Assembly: GCA_022925895.1 (NCBI GenBank)
Contig: JAKSYS010000516.1
Location: forward strand, 1-45,336
Direction of reading: 5' to 3'
DNA from: Fragilaria crotonensis
Lineage: Eukaryota > Bacillariophyta > Fragilariophyceae > Fragilariales > Fragilariaceae
DNA: 45,336 nucleotides
The translations under genes and the position numbers were made by a program. How positions within the stretch are numbered: position 1 is the stretch's first letter; the number at the start of each line of letters is the position of its first letter. Positions 1 through 12,611 of the stretch are shown here, in pieces. Under the pieces are notes generated by a model. It made no database searches, was not told the DNA's origin, and saw only the letters and a program-made list of their open reading frames with translations.

Positions 1-965
1 CCAGGTAGACCAAAGGAGTGCTGAGTTCAATCAAAAAAGAGTACAATGATTTCGTTTGAAAGGGACTTCGGTGTGGGTTTGCCCAGGTTCACAAGAATGG
101 GCTTCTGAGATCAGTGCGGAAAGAATGGCAACGCGACATATCGACATATCGTAATAGTCTTTGTGAAGGTCAATAATGTTGTTACGTGGGTTCATCACTT
201 AACATGACAACGCGACATATCGGAAATACATGTAGAATATTGTGATCCATACGTTTGTTCGATCACTTAACATCCTCCTTGCATTACGAATGGCCAAATC
301 ACCCAATCGCATACAACAAGATCATATATCAGATACATCAGTGAACACTTATAGGTCCGAGGTACTAAGATGGGGGTTCGGGATTATGATTGTTGTGTTC
401 TCGATATTCCAGATTTGTCCATTAACTCTCAGCTATTTAGCAGTGTGAAACATTTATTCGAAAGACGGTCAGCTACATGTGTCCAAGCAGTCTTTAATGG
501 ACATAGAATCTGATTAAGCCTGCATAGGATGTGAAATGAACAACATTTATCGTCCGAATTCTGCTAATAGGGACAAAGGGAACACTACGGAACCCGTAAG
601 CTGGTGTGGTAGGTTTGACTACTAAAGTAGCCTACTAAAGCTCGCTTTACTTGGATGCACTAACGCACCTCATTGATACGTTTATTAGTAAGTTCAACTT
701 ATATATACAGTACTATCGAGCTTACTAATTTACTGTCGCGTTTTGTACTACTACCGGTACGGCAAACTAGAAACATGTAATGCCGTGACAGGTGAACACC
801 CTAATTTCATTGATGAACATTTACCTGAAATTGCTAAATCAATCAACAGATTGGATGGTGAAGATGATAATGTGCAAAACCAAATAATTAGTTGAAATAT
901 ATCCTGCATCAGAACTAATAGTGTGGAGGGAATTGTGCATTTAATTGCACATTGAAGTTAGCTAC
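1..965. other. Gene-poor left edge
   Basis: I see no supportable gene. Short reading frames are not recognisable and are not bounded by splice signals. A short phrase, CAACGCGACATATCG, occurs near 131 and again near 207, suggesting degraded repeat DNA. The stretch is AT-rich and ends where an inverted-repeat element begins at 966. Confidence 0.5.
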
Positions 966-2035
966 TACTAGTGTCTATTCTCCTGGGCAAAATATTTAAT
1001 TAACGACACAATTGTTGTTAGATAAAAACAACATTTTCGTACCTTTGCAAGACGGTCTGTCGTGCAAATATTACTACGGGCTACACAACAATTGACATCG
1101 ACCATCGGCATCAAGAATACAACAAATGATTCCATTTCTTGAAATGTTGACAAAGAATAGTGTTTTTTAATCATCATGCAATGCGCTGAAGTGGGCGGCA
1201 AAGCATATAGTTTGTTCTGTTTTGTATTATTTGAGGCCCTTAACTATCTGTCGTTGGGCCTGGTATATATTCTACATGATTTTCATTGGTCGTTTTAGTG
1301 GGTGGAGCACTTCGCCATGCAGTACTGCTGTCTAATTTCTTCACGTTCTCAGACAAACTTCCCATATGCCCAGTCACGTTTCAATGTATGGTGAACCCGG
1401 TGATGACCTCACTTTCCGTTTGATTTGATTGGAGCATGTTCTAACCCAAAGGGAAATATGTGTCATAAACCAGCAAAATATTGTGACGTTCGGTATATAT
1501 TCTACACGATTATAATTTGCTGTAGAGATTGGTACATTTTCTACATGATTTTTCAACGTTTTCTTTGCTGTTGGACCTCTGTTTTTCTGTTCAATGCTGC
1601 TGATTTAGAACTTGAACGGAAGACAAACCTTCCATATGCCCCACCAAGGTATGTAAATGATGAACACGTTGCTGCCCTCACTTTCGGTTGAACGTGACAG
1701 GAGCATAATCTGATCATAGGATCAAATGTGTCATGAAATTCTGCTATCTGTCGTGAGTTACGGTATATATTCTACGTAATTCACGTGAAGAGAAAAAAAC
1801 AGAAAACTAAAAAATAAATCAACCCACCTCGTCGGGAACGTCTAATTGCGTTAGTTCTCATCTGAGTTAAAGGAAACCCATATGCCCCACTGGGTTTGAG
1901 GAGACCATGCTTGACACGATGGTCATGTAGTTTTGACAGGTTGCATAGGGAAGTCGGATTTCAGCGTAGGCTGAAAAATGTCTTTCATTAAATATTTGTC
2001 GTTAATTAATGACAGAAGTAGAATAGACACTAGTA
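966..2035. mobile_element. Non-autonomous TIR element (family shared with 23285-24549)
   Basis: The 16-bp sequence TACTAGTGTCTATTCT at 966-981 is repeated in exact inverted orientation at 2020-2035. After a spacer, both ends continue with TTAATTAACGACA (about 998-1010 on the left, about 1999-2011 inverted on the right). If the element proper starts at CTAGTGTC, both flanks are TA, which would be a 2-bp TA target duplication; this is suggestive only. No transposase is encoded. The interior is filled by three degenerate ~250-bp repeats. The terminal CTAGTGTCTA and nearby TTAATTAA also occur at the ends of the element at 23285-24549, so the two probably belong to one family. The superfamily is not assigned. 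Confidence 0.65.
1230..1900. repeat. Degenerate ~250-bp tandem repeat, about three copies
   Basis: GGTATATATTCTAC occurs at about 1262, 1493 and 1761. CCATATGCCC occurs at about 1361, 1630 and 1876. A phrase like CCTCACTTTC follows at about 1407 and 1677. The spacing (roughly 231-269 bp) shows a diverged tandem array inside the inverted-repeat element. The reverse complement of the TATATTCTAC word recurs twice, about 220 bp apart, inside the second element near 23780 and 24001. Confidence 0.65.
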
Positions 2036-3186
2036 TGCACAAAAAATGACTTAAGAGTGTCATTCCAAATAAGACACATGAACAAGCCCTGCCTATAACA
2101 CCATTCTTTGCGTCACTCAGCCAGCCCTCAGATGCTGTTTCTAAGTAGGAATCCTGCATCTACAAAAGTGGGGCAGGGAGTGTGGATTGCTTGCTCAAAA
2201 GTCAATTATGGGCATGTTTGATCCTATTCTTATGAATGGTGTAAAGCCTTCTGTCATAATGCAATGGTAGAGAGCCAGCCATGATGTTGATGACTTGCTT
2301 ACTATGCACTTTCATAGTGGGTAAAGGAGTGAAGAATTTACATAGATTATGTCATCACTAGCACCATTGCTACTACAACCATGCTTGGCAGCACCACTAT
2401 GATTGATGCCAACAACAATGATGGTGCTGAGGTTGTGAGATCATGGGTAACAGACATTGCTGCGGCAAAACTGTTCGTTTTCCCAGGCTACAGTGTCTTG
2501 TTCACACTGCAAATGGGACCCATTCTTGAGGACTTTTGAATGTTGTCTCACTGCTCTGATCTTGTTGTCATGAAATTGACTTCTGTGTTCAGCATGCCCA
2601 GCGAAGAAGCTAGCTCGTTGAATGAGAGCTCGGCAACAACAACAGGAGTCCAAGTAAAGCTTCAACATTGCAATAATGAGGATGATTGCAATCAGCTTGT
2701 TTGTTTGCAACCCTCAGTGAATGCTTTTAGGATGCAGGAATTGAACAGTTGCTTCTTGCATCTTGCACAATTGGGGAAGAAGACGGCAAAACTAAATGAT
2801 CATATTGTTTTGATGCACTGAAGAGGGTGACCAAGACGCAATCCATTATTGCAAAACAGGAGTTCCTCATAAGTTCTACTGCTGTCGACAATCCAAACAG
2901 AGACAATTGTACCTACTTGAGCTTCAAAAACTCAATCAAGGATTGGCACATGCGACTAAAGACTTGATGTTTGCTGAGGAATAGATAATTCTTGACAATG
3001 AAGTAGGAGCAGAGACTCTGGATGTCAATCAAGTAGACATGATGATTGATGCCACCATTTCCAGTGTGCTTCTCAACAACAGCAACAAAATGCCAATCAG
3101 GAGACGACAGGGAGCCCGATGCCAATGTTTCTCGCACCCGATGTGGACAAAGGTGACATGGTGGATAAATACAATATAGGCTAGTA
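2036..3186. other. Intergenic DNA, no supportable gene
   Basis: A 93-codon open frame at 2540-2821 (+) and an overlapping minus-strand frame at 2441-2710 are visible. Neither resembles a family I recognise. The position next to a Harbinger-type transposase relic makes a decayed second transposon protein possible, but nothing in the sequence proves it. Confidence 0.4.
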
Positions 3187-3960
3187 CTATGCATGTCCTT
3201 TTGATGCGGGAATGTGTTGTCGAACGAGAGCATCTGGAAATGGAGTCACATAATCATCATGAGTTTTGTCGTTGTCGCCCTCGTTGTCGTTGTTGCCATC
3301 ATCATCATTGTCATATTCATTAGCCCAAACACTATGGACGCCTTCTTCCCATCATTGTCTATCTAAGCCATCAATATCAAGGAGCTTTTTGTGTAGGTTG
3401 CAGCAAGTGAAGAATACTTTGTCAGGCCCATTTGTTCCGTGAATTCGTATTCCTGTGTTGAGAATAAGCCACCTCCCCTTCAGAACAATGCCAAAGGTGC
3501 ATTCTATAACTTTTCTTAGCGACTGCAACCATGCTGAAAAGCAAATCTCAGCTCAATGATTGCTTGTCTTGATTGGGGGGGGGCTGTTGGGCGATCACGG
3601 TATCCATTGTCAACAAACAACCACCCACCAAAGTAAGGCTGAAATACCACATCACCTGAGTTGTTATGCACAAGAACATTGAATTCAATGTTGTCTAGTA
3701 TCTTATAATCATCCAGTCCTTGCATGAATGGATCAAAGATGGTCAGGGTTTTGTTGTTCCACCTTGCAGGGTGCCCGGTTGTTGTCGCCAAGATGCGGCT
3801 GTGTGTGTTGACTTGAACGCAATACGTGCCTACCAATGCTTGTTTGGAACACACTCAAGGATGATGTGGGTAGCATCAGTGGAGGGCCATCTGCTGGTCA
3901 GCATGTTCTGCACACGATGGACTCAAGACATACCTCTGGTACAATGCAGTAGAGACAATT
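3187..3960 (-). pseudogene. PIF/Harbinger-type DDE transposase relic
   Basis: Read on the minus strand, the fragments match the DDE_Tnp_4 (plant-transposon/PIF-Harbinger) nuclease in order. First comes STDATHIILE (about 3880), carrying a likely first catalytic Asp. Then HPARWNNKTL followed by FGGWLFVDNGY, with the second Asp in VDNGY. Then VIECTFGIVLKGRWLIL (about 3480), with the Glu in IECTFG, and a C-terminal CCNLHKKLLDIDGLD. The frame is broken near 3836 and 3520, and an in-frame TGA lies at 3352-3354. The reading continues after it to a stop at 3187. The usual ~100-residue N-terminal part is missing above about 3990, so this is a 5'-truncated copy. Some breaks may be the same indel errors seen across the window, but the truncation argues it is inactive. 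Confidence 0.65.
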
Positions 3961-4392
3961 GGGTAAAACAGGGTTCGCAGTAAAAAACTAGCAAATTATC
4001 GATCATAAGCCCTAACTGTAACTGATCTCACCGTTTTTCAAGTGTATCTTGTTTACCCTGTTGACTTCGTCCCAAGCGCTTTGTACCGTAATCTGTGATC
4101 TTAGTTCTCCACCAGCGACGCAAGGCGCAACAGCAAAGTACTCCTGAGTACTCGACAAGTACAGTACCGATTTTCACGACTCGGGTCTGAGTACTTGTAG
4201 GCTCGTCTTGTACTCCGTTGTCCTTGGAAGCAAGTGCCTAACAAACTACTCCACTACCAGGAACGAGTAGGTTGAATCACAGTTCATTTGTACCCCCGCA
4301 ACCTTGGACCGCCCGGTCAGCCCTCGGGCGAATGAACATCTCCCTTTCCTGGTTATAATACATCCAGGACTGCTGGAACACAAAAGTCAGCC
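3961..4392. other. Spacer between transposon relic and TPR gene
   Basis: No gene is visible. The stretch is rich in GTAC and GAGTA words (for example around 4137-4270), like other spacers in this window. It contains the 3' flank of the minus-strand TPR gene. Confidence 0.45.
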
Positions 4393-7300
4393 CTAACGCA
4401 GTCGCATCTTCTTCAATTCTCCCAGCGACCCACGAATATCTGTCAGGATCTGTCGCTCAAGTAGCTCCTTTCGCCTCCCTTCTGATGTAGTATTCACTTC
4501 AGTCGCTCGAATGGCAAGTAATGCCTTTTCAAGTTTGTCCACTTCGGCTTCAACGTCGTTCTGCTTGCGATGCGCTCGACTCATCTTGTACAGAATTACT
4601 GCTTCAGCTTGCCGCCGGTTAGATGCGTCCTCGATACTTTCAAGCCTGGAGAGGATTTCTTCATAATATTGCAGTCCTTGAGAACATCCACCACTCGACG
4701 ATAATGCGTCGGCCAGACTGTCCATTGTCGTTATGACTGTTGGGTGAGTTTGGCCAAGAACTCCCTCCTGCAGCTAAATGCGCAAAGGATATCGTAAGCA
4801 AGATTTTGTCATAGCATTCGAGTACTGAAGGGCAAAACTTACACTGAGCGCTTCTTTAAGGACCAACGCGGCTTTTTGATGCATTTCGCGATAGCGATAG
4901 AGGTAACCGAGATTGCAAAGAGTCGTCGCAGTGCCAAACATAAGCGGACCGCTATCTGGTTCATGACACAAGGCGTTTCTCTGGATGTCAAGAGCGGCCT
5001 CAAAAGCTCGCCTTGCTTCTCTAAGTTCATTGAATTCGACATGAACACAGGCAATATTGTTGTATACCCTCGAGAGCGACGGGTGCAAGGCCCAGAGCTC
5101 GCTTTCGAATCGATAACGCTTCGAGAAACGCTTGCAGTGCTCTGTCGAATTGGTGCAATAGTAGCAACGAAATGCCGACCTTTACTTGTGACACGGCAAC
5201 TTCAGGGTGATCCCTCCCGAGAGATCCCTTTCGGACACGAACAGCAAGCTCGAAGTAGTCTAGAGCTTGCGTATGCTCATTTAAGCGCAGATGTACCAAA
5301 CCAACATTGTGAAGAGCAGCTCCGACATCCTCGTGAAGCTCGCCACGAATCCGACGCTGACACTCGAGCACAGCCATAAACAAATGTTTTGCTTCCTGCA
5401 GCCGGTTTTTCTGTAGAAGTGGTTAGCGAAAGCACGAAGGACGTTAAAACATCCGTTGAGGGCTTACCTTCAAGTACCGAGAGGCAACTACATGGATATC
5501 AGAAGGTGGCGCTCAGGGTTTCAAGCATTCCTTTTGACAATCGGACCTTTTGATCGATGATAGCAAAGTGATGTCGACTCAGCGGGGCAATGCCTTCATC
5601 GTTTTCTTCGAACTCCTTGTCGACGCCACCCCGCGGAGGAGACAATGGCTTCCGCCTTGCGTCCCCAGTCCATCGACCTCTCATAGTCTGGGCTAAAGGC
5701 TGAACAAGCTGTCCAAGGGTGTCGCGAGATGGGACAGATGCAGATGGCCTTACGACCATTATCTCGTGAGATGACAGGTTCACACCGTCATCGTCATCGT
5801 CGCCTCCCCGGACTAGAAAGGATGAAAGGAGATCCACTCGATCTCCACTTCCATTAATGAGACAACTCTCCTCTGCATCATAAGCGTGACTGCTGGATTG
5901 TCGGCCTAACGACGAATCAGATTCACTGCTACTTGGCGCGACAGGGGTTCTTGTATCGGAAACGAATGATCCATCCGGACTCGACGACTTACGAGTTGGT
6001 GACTGCCTGGGAATGTAGTGAGGTTCAATATAAATCTTCGTTTTTTCCAGTGTTCGGGATCTTCTCCTTTTTGGAGGATCGTTCAGTAGTGAATCATCCT
6101 CATCGGTGGGAGCAACGTCAGAAACAGTTGATGCGGCGTCTAGGGGTCGGGGGGGTGCTACAGCACGAGTTCCAACTCTTGCACCTCTTGAGAGTGGCTT
6201 AACGGGTTGAGACAGCACATCTTTTGATCTCAACTTGCGAGCAGCAATGGACTGAGCGATAAGCTCCAGCAACGGGGATGACGAATCAGCCTTTGGAGCG
6301 GGTGCGTCTTGCGCTACCTTTATGGAGCGGCCTGGAGATCCAGACGTAGCTGTGGATGGAGACGCGGGCAAATTTCTCGATATGCCAAACGATTCCGGTT
6401 CACGAGTTGACAAATCAGTGTGAATTGCAACTTTTCTCGATTTGTTGGGCGTTTGGTTACATCGAAAGGTGGGTCCTATTTCCTGCGGCATTAGCGATGA
6501 ATTTGTCCGAACCATGTCGTGTAGCGACTTCACTTGGAGAGACAGGGGGTGCTGATGCCCAAGGACGGTCGACCTTATCTCCAGTGATTCCGCTAAATGA
6601 CTCTCAGCCTCCCACATGACTATTTCGTTGGTGCCGTCTTGCCGCAGCCACTCTAAACCTAGACCACCGAGATTCGCTAACGTATCAGCCACTTCGAGTA
6701 GTCTCGCTCTCAGATCCTCACGGGTGCACTTCATGCGCTTGACTCGCAGATTATGTCGTTGAATATTCAGTGCCCTGGTCAGGCTGTCCTTCGACTCGCT
6801 GAAGTTTTGTAGGTGAAGGTGTGCCACGCCTAAAATGAAAGTGTGAGCATTAGGTGGAGGCACAAGGTATTTTGTATCGTTCCACGTACCGATGTTGTTG
6901 TGAAGATTCGCTATTAACGGATGGTGCGGATTGCTTGCGTAGTGTACGGTGCGGATTCTCAGAGCCTCCTCAAAAGTTATCAACGCAGGGTTGAATTGAC
7001 GAGCTTGAAGAAGCAGGAAGCCAATCTTCACCAAACTGACAGCCACGTTGGGGTGGTTCTTTCCTAGTGAATCTCGAGCCGTTCGGGCAGCCCGTTGGAA
7101 GCATTCCAACGACTGCTGGCGGACATGTGTCTGCTGCAAAGTTCCCTCTAACAAGATGTCTGCCCTTTGCGCGTGTACCATGCCCAAGTTGTGATAGGCT
7201 GATGCCACTAATGGATGGCGAGCACCATGCTGCTTCTGGTAAATGTCCAAGACTCTCCCAAGGAGGACAAGGGCTATATCATACTCTCCCTGTTCAACAT

Positions 7301-8929
7301 GGTTTTGTGCTGCCACCGCCATTTGATTCGCATCAGGCAGCTTGCTGTGTTTTCCAATCTGGCTTGGTAGGCTTGGATTGTCGCCTGCATCTAAGAGCAG
7401 ATCCCCCATCATGCTTCGAAGATTCTCGGAGCTGTGGGTGCTAGAGCTGTAGAGCGAGCTGTCTTGACTGCCAGATCGAAGGATTGCGAGGGCTCTACGT
7501 TCCGGCGTGACCTGTTGCGCATCTTCTTGCATTTTGCGGAAGCGTTTTGGAGGGTCTGAGGTGGCAGACGTTGAAGACGCATCAGTAGTCTCTGTTCCAT
7601 AGTCCCGTGATCGTGTTGGAGTCCTGAGAGTCGGTTTCATAGACAGTTGTTCACTCTTATGGATACTCAATTTCGCAGTAGTACTCACGCGTGACATAGC
7701 CTCCTCTTCGGAACTTGGAGACAACGGCACTAGATCACTCACCATCAAACGAATGTGTTCATCACTGGTGATGCTTGCATTCTCTGAAATCGCCAAGGAT
7801 GAATTAGATGATGCCAATTTATTTCGTTGTCTGGACGGTTCAAACCCTCGAATAGCGGGCCCCTCAGGACTGAATTGCAGGTATGGCGATCCAGCTGGCA
7901 TTTCATGGCCTTCGTGTATGTGGGTCTGCCTCCGCGACCTGGAGTTTCGAATCACATTGTCCAGTATCATATCAGTTTCAGAGAACAAATGAGCAACTAC
8001 GTCATCACCATCATCGTCAGTAGGTCTGTCTGGCTCAACTCTTCGTCGAAGATGTTGGGACCGACTACTTTGTCTGTGGGCAGAGGAATCGTGGCGGATA
8101 ATTCCGTTGACACCGCCATCGGTACATTGGAATGCTGCCCTCGATAGCCTGCTGGTTCTTGCTCTCCATCGTAAGTATAGCCAGTCCCTTGTCTCTCCAT
8201 TTCGAGACGTCTTCGATGCGAACGGTCTTGAGGCGTGGGCATTGCAAGCAGATGAACTGGTGTCGTTGGCGCAGACTTAGCAGTGTCGGAACGATTGCTA
8301 GAGTTATGCTGCACAGCCTCCATCTCCCCATCGTTCGCTACCCTCATCCTACGATCCACCGCTCTCGTGTGACGAGATCTATCAGTTGTTGCAGTCATAG
8401 AGACCTCAACTCGATTGGGTTTTCGTTCTGAAGAGGCTTCTTGTCCCCTGTAGCCGGCAGGCTCTTGCTCCCCGTCGTACGTGTTCCCCAAGCCTCGTTC
8501 CATTTGCAAACGACGTTTATGAGATCGATCAATAGGTGTTGGCATGGCGAGCAAAGACCCCCTGGTACTCGAACTGAAATTGCCATCACTCTCTGGAGAT
8601 GAAACTGGTGTTGCTGTCATAGAAGCGGTCGTTTGACTGGAAGGCGAATTCTTCATTGATTGCAACAATCCCCGCTTCTCCAACCTTTCGTAATCTGGTT
8701 GGTGCAGCTGTGATTGAGAGACGTCACCTTCAGACATATCCGATGTCGTAATGGTACGAGGCACCCGAAAGGAAAAGCATGATCGAGTTCCTATCCCTAA
8801 TTCCTTCATCTCAGCTTGTTGCTGTGCGTGTGGTCGCGCCGCCACTGTCACCACCTTAGTGCGCCGCCTTCCACTTCGACCATGCGGAGACGGCGTCATG
8901 TCATAATACAGCAAGTCAGTGGCTGACAT
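4393..8929 (-). CDS. Large TPR-repeat protein (kinesin-light-chain/NPHP3-like repeats)
   Basis: Probably a scaffold or adaptor; its partner is unknown. The start ATG at 8929 opens MSATDLLYYD. The first ~310 residues are low-complexity, polar, and hold two copies of a ~35-residue repeat (LLAMPTP.DRSH.RRL.MER, ending DGEQEPAGYRGQ). TPR units of the 42-residue kinesin-light-chain type follow at about 7280-6700 (HPLVASAYHNLGMVHAQ; HPLIANLHNNIG) and again at about 5380-4770 (GAALHNVGLVHLRL; YNNIACVHVEFNELREA), separated by a disordered Ser/Asp-rich linker. Introns: 6830-6889 (60 nt, readable in frame), 5411-5467 (57 nt) and 4774-4842 (69 nt), all GT-AG. The frame changes by one base near 7995-8050, 5500 and 5095, while the repeat pattern continues. 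I treat it as one gene; two adjacent TPR genes remain possible because the linker is long. Confidence 0.7.
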
Positions 8930-10480
8930 GCTTGTTTCTTGTTGCTCTACTGTGCGTTACCCAGGTTTGCTATCCGCGCAATCACAACGATCGCAATCAC
9001 ATGATAATATGCAATATTGGTAAGGAGGCGCCGGGCGGGTGCCTCAAAGTCTTCGATGGACCAGTACATGTGGCACGAGTACTTCAGTACCGTAACTTCT
9101 ACTGGACGACTGCCATTACAACGCTCCGAATTTAACTGCGCACCGTGCCGTTCGAGAGGACAGAGGGAGTGGAATGAATTGAGTCTTGTCTAAATTGGCA
9201 AATTGGCCGACCCACCGTGTGAATGGTAGCAGAGACATGCAGGTTGTGTGTCCTCTCTATGCATAGTCGAATGCCCGATGTCGCATGTCTTGTGCTACCG
9301 GGTACCGGTAACCGGTACTAGTTCCACTTGTATTATTGTAATAGGGACATGTATGCTATAAATTCCTGCAACCTGCAATTATGATAGTCTGAAGCACATG
9401 GTACAACATCGCAACGGAACACATAATTTGAGTTGTTTGATTATATTTCTATATCTAGTGAGGAGGTTTTGCATGTTGGAAATCGATGCGTTGCAGATTC
9501 AACGCTCGGCTCGGGTGCGCCGGTACGATTCCTGTTAAGATCCTCCCCCGTGTCCCATGTTCGTGTCCCATTTCCCATGCGACACCATAATCCATGTGTA
9601 TATGTTATATGTATGTATATGGTATGCTGTTGGACCTAGTATGTGGTACTGAGTACGCCATACAAGTGCCCTAGTTGTACCAGGTACCGGTACGTTGGCT
9701 GTGACAGGCGTCGATACAATGAAGTGAATCGTGAATCACGGCCCTACAGTATGGATGAACTCCAACAGTGCGCAATAACTGTATACGGTAAACGGAGTAT
9801 ACTTATCAGCAGGAGACAGGTGGATAATGGTACCTGGTATATTGGATGATGGGGAGCTTGTTGAAGATTAACCACGTACTCCAGGACCATGGTCTACGCT
9901 GGTACCTGGTACATACTGACAAACCTCATGCGACCTCAGTTGCTTGGTCTCGCCCTTATCGCCAAATTGAATGAAGGATTCAATTATTGGAAGAGGAACA
10001 GAGCGTGAATTTTCCAGCAGGAACAGGAAAGGATATTGGAATCAAAATGTTGATTGACGATTCGTTTTGTGAAACGGAGTCAATGACAGACAAGCACACA
10101 AAGTCAGTACCAGGTACCAATAATTTTGGGTTTCTCATCAATTGAGCCCGCCTTCATGCAGCGGCGGGTGCAAGCTAGGTCTGAGGTTGACAAAGGGATT
10201 GATTAGTTGGTCAGAATTAAAGGTCTAGATACCTTCACAACCTGCTTTGATACATTCAACCTCATTGGGGAGTACTACATGCTGCAGGGCTCTTTTGTAT
10301 GGCAGTACATTTGATGATCTTCTTGTGATGATCTTGGAGAAGTTGACATTAAAAATGCTCTCAGACCTCCACATTGTGACAAAAAGGTGGAATAGACAAT
10401 TTGTTTATCAACAATAGTTGATGACCCGCTGGAGGAGTTTTCCTTCCTTTGCTCTCATTGCAATGGATGGTCTGTCCCTT
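8930..10480. other. Intergenic spacer left of the large transposon
   Basis: No supportable gene. GTAC and ACCGGT words are frequent (for example 9295-9325 and 9650-9700). From about 10140 to 10480 the DNA changes texture and has a transposon-like look, but stops interrupt every frame. The large inverted-repeat element begins at 10481. Confidence 0.45.
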
Positions 10481-10505
10481 CATCAGAAGGTGGCGGGTTT
10501 TACAC
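10481..10505 (+). repeat. Left terminal inverted repeat of the large transposon
   Basis: 25 bp, identical in inverted orientation to 22202-22226. The exact outer boundary could be up to 3 bp further in, because no clear target duplication fixes it. Confidence 0.85.
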
Positions 10506-10857
10506 GTAACAAATTTGGTACACTGTACCGTTTTTTTTTAAGTCCAGTACAGTGCGTAATATTTTTTTCCACTGTAATATGAAAAGGTTTATGTAATATC
10601 TCTTGTATCTTGAATAATTTTTTTCGAGTCCAGTACAGCTGTGTACCCTCTTATGCTACACCCAGCATCCAATTGTTTCTGTACCTTGGCTGTTGATGTC
10701 ATAACATCTAGCTGTGGCTGTAAAACCCCTTTTTGGTCGGGTGTAACATCCATTTACGGTTCCTCCTGTATACAGTATGACAGTAGTTCAATAGTACAGT
10801 GCTCCACTAGTGCAGTTTGCAATACATTCAACGTGTGCTTCTTCCAACGAGTGCTAT

Positions 10858-12611
10858 TTATAACTCAATGAAGGCATTGACTACCGGTTGATTCGTCCTC
10901 TCCAAACTCCGCTGTAAAGCAGTGTGATCTGTCTCCCTCTCTTGGCCCATTCGTGCTCCAGCACCTCCAGCCTGTTGCCTCAAACTGTTCATCAGCCACT
11001 CCTCTGCGTCCCTTGCATTTCGACTCGCTCTGTCCTCTTGCACCATCTCACACAATACATTGAATTGGAGAATCCCCTCTTCAGTCCAGCCCCCATATTC
11101 GTTTGACGTACCACCATCTGTATGTGTGTATTTTCCCACAATTCGTTTAGACCTTGGGTCCCCCCTTCTGTCTTCGTGATACCTTTTGATCCACTTGTCA
11201 ATGTAGGCATCGTAAAGCAGCAACGCAAATGCCTCATCTGAAACTGTGACTACGGGTGCGCCCGTATCATTCGATTTTGCGTCAGATATGGTAGCCTTGT
11301 ACTTCTTCCTGTTACCCCATCCCCTCTTTCCACACACACATTCTAGTAGTTCACCTGCGAACCACAGGAAAGCCTCCTTTTCCTCCACCGTCTGCGACTG
11401 GCGAAGTTTGCAAAGAGTGTCCATCGAATATGGTGGGGGGATCCACCTCATCCACATGATTCTTGATCTTCAGCAGTTTCATCGCTGCTTCTTGTGCCGA
11501 CTGTTCGCATGTGCTCCGTTTTGTATTGAGGGCACCCATGACGATGGTCTTGTACATCCTCACAAACTGTGGTGTATCGGCGGGCTTCTCTTGATCAAGA
11601 ATCACCTGCATCACCATATCGAAGTATTCTTTACATGTTATGAACTTGACCCCCCGAAAGATAACTGTTTTCACCGTAACTTGTATGCGATCCCTGATGT
11701 TTTTCTTTGTCAATCCCTTGGCAGTTCTGTATGACATGGCGCGTCTCTCTTGTTGTTGTGGCAACAACGTCACTCCATGCTGTTCAATACCTCCACCTTC
11801 CTGCACTTCTTGCGCTGTCCATTCCTGCAAGCCATGGAGACCATTCCCATCTCCAACGAGTCGTTGTTGTCCGTCAACTTGCCTGCCTTGGAATGGATTT
11901 GAGGAGCTCCTGTTGTCAGCTCTTTGTTGGCCTTCACGTCTGACGCCAACTAGGGTATAGTCTCTGGATGGAAGCCCTCCATTGTTGACAACGTTCGCAC
12001 CAGTTCCAGCAACATTGCCGTCTCCAACCTGGCTGCCACGCCTGCTGTCAACAAGTGGATAGTCTCTGGATGGAAGCCCTCCATTGTTGACAACGTTCGC
12101 ACCAGTTCCAGCAAGCAACATTGCCGTTTCCAACCTGGCTGCCACGCCTGCTGTCAACAAGTGGATAGTCTCTGGATGGAAACCCTCCATTGTTGACAAC
12201 GTTGGCACCAGTTCCAACATTCCCGTTTCCAACCTGGCTACCACGTCCGCCGCCAACAAATGGAAAGTCTCTGGATGGAGGCCGTCCATTGTCAACAACG
12301 TTTGCAGGGGGTGCAACGTTCATATTTCCAATCTGGCCACAGGTTCTGTTGTCAACAATTGGAGGTCCTCTGGATGGACGCCCTCCATTGTTCCTTTGAA
12401 GTACAACAGGATCATCATCATCGTCTTCGTCACTTACGTTGCTGTCTCCCTCATGCGATGGCGTTTCGAGTTCTGCAGCTCTACTACTTCTTGTTGCTCT
12501 CGTGTTCACGTTGTTTCCTGCGCGTCTCTTCTTCTGCACACCACCAATCTGACCCACACACTCTGTTTCTGGGTCCTCGTTTTCTTCATTCTGCGTCCGT
12601 TTGTGCGCCAT
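10858..12611 (-). CDS. Transposon accessory protein with NNGG-type tandem repeats
   Basis: I do not recognise the family. The start ATG at 12611 opens MAHKRTQNEENEDPE. An acidic, basic-patch N-terminus with KKRR (possible nuclear signal) is followed by about five copies of a ~33-35 residue repeat (ANVVNNGG.PSRDYPLVDSR). Next is a helical region (KGLTKKNIRDRIQVTVKTVI), then a C-terminal domain with DEAFALLLYDAYIDKW and NEYGGWTEEGILQFNVL, which looks like a conserved fold rather than filler. Two frame breaks occur. One near 12110 is a 4-bp GCAA duplication inside the repeat array. The other, near 11430, is in a run of six C where five would keep the frame. A DNA-binding or regulatory partner of the transposase is a reasonable inference from location only. 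Confidence 0.6.
11962..12400 (-). repeat. Coding tandem repeat, ~97-105-bp unit, five copies
   Basis: Copies of GATGGAAGCCCTCCATTGTT and variants start near 11968, 12073, 12177, 12276 and 12373. The inner copies are nearly identical and the outer (5' coding) ones are diverged, as expected for recent unit expansion. One copy carries an extra 4 bp (GCAA doubled near 12112) that changes the reading frame. Confidence 0.85.
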
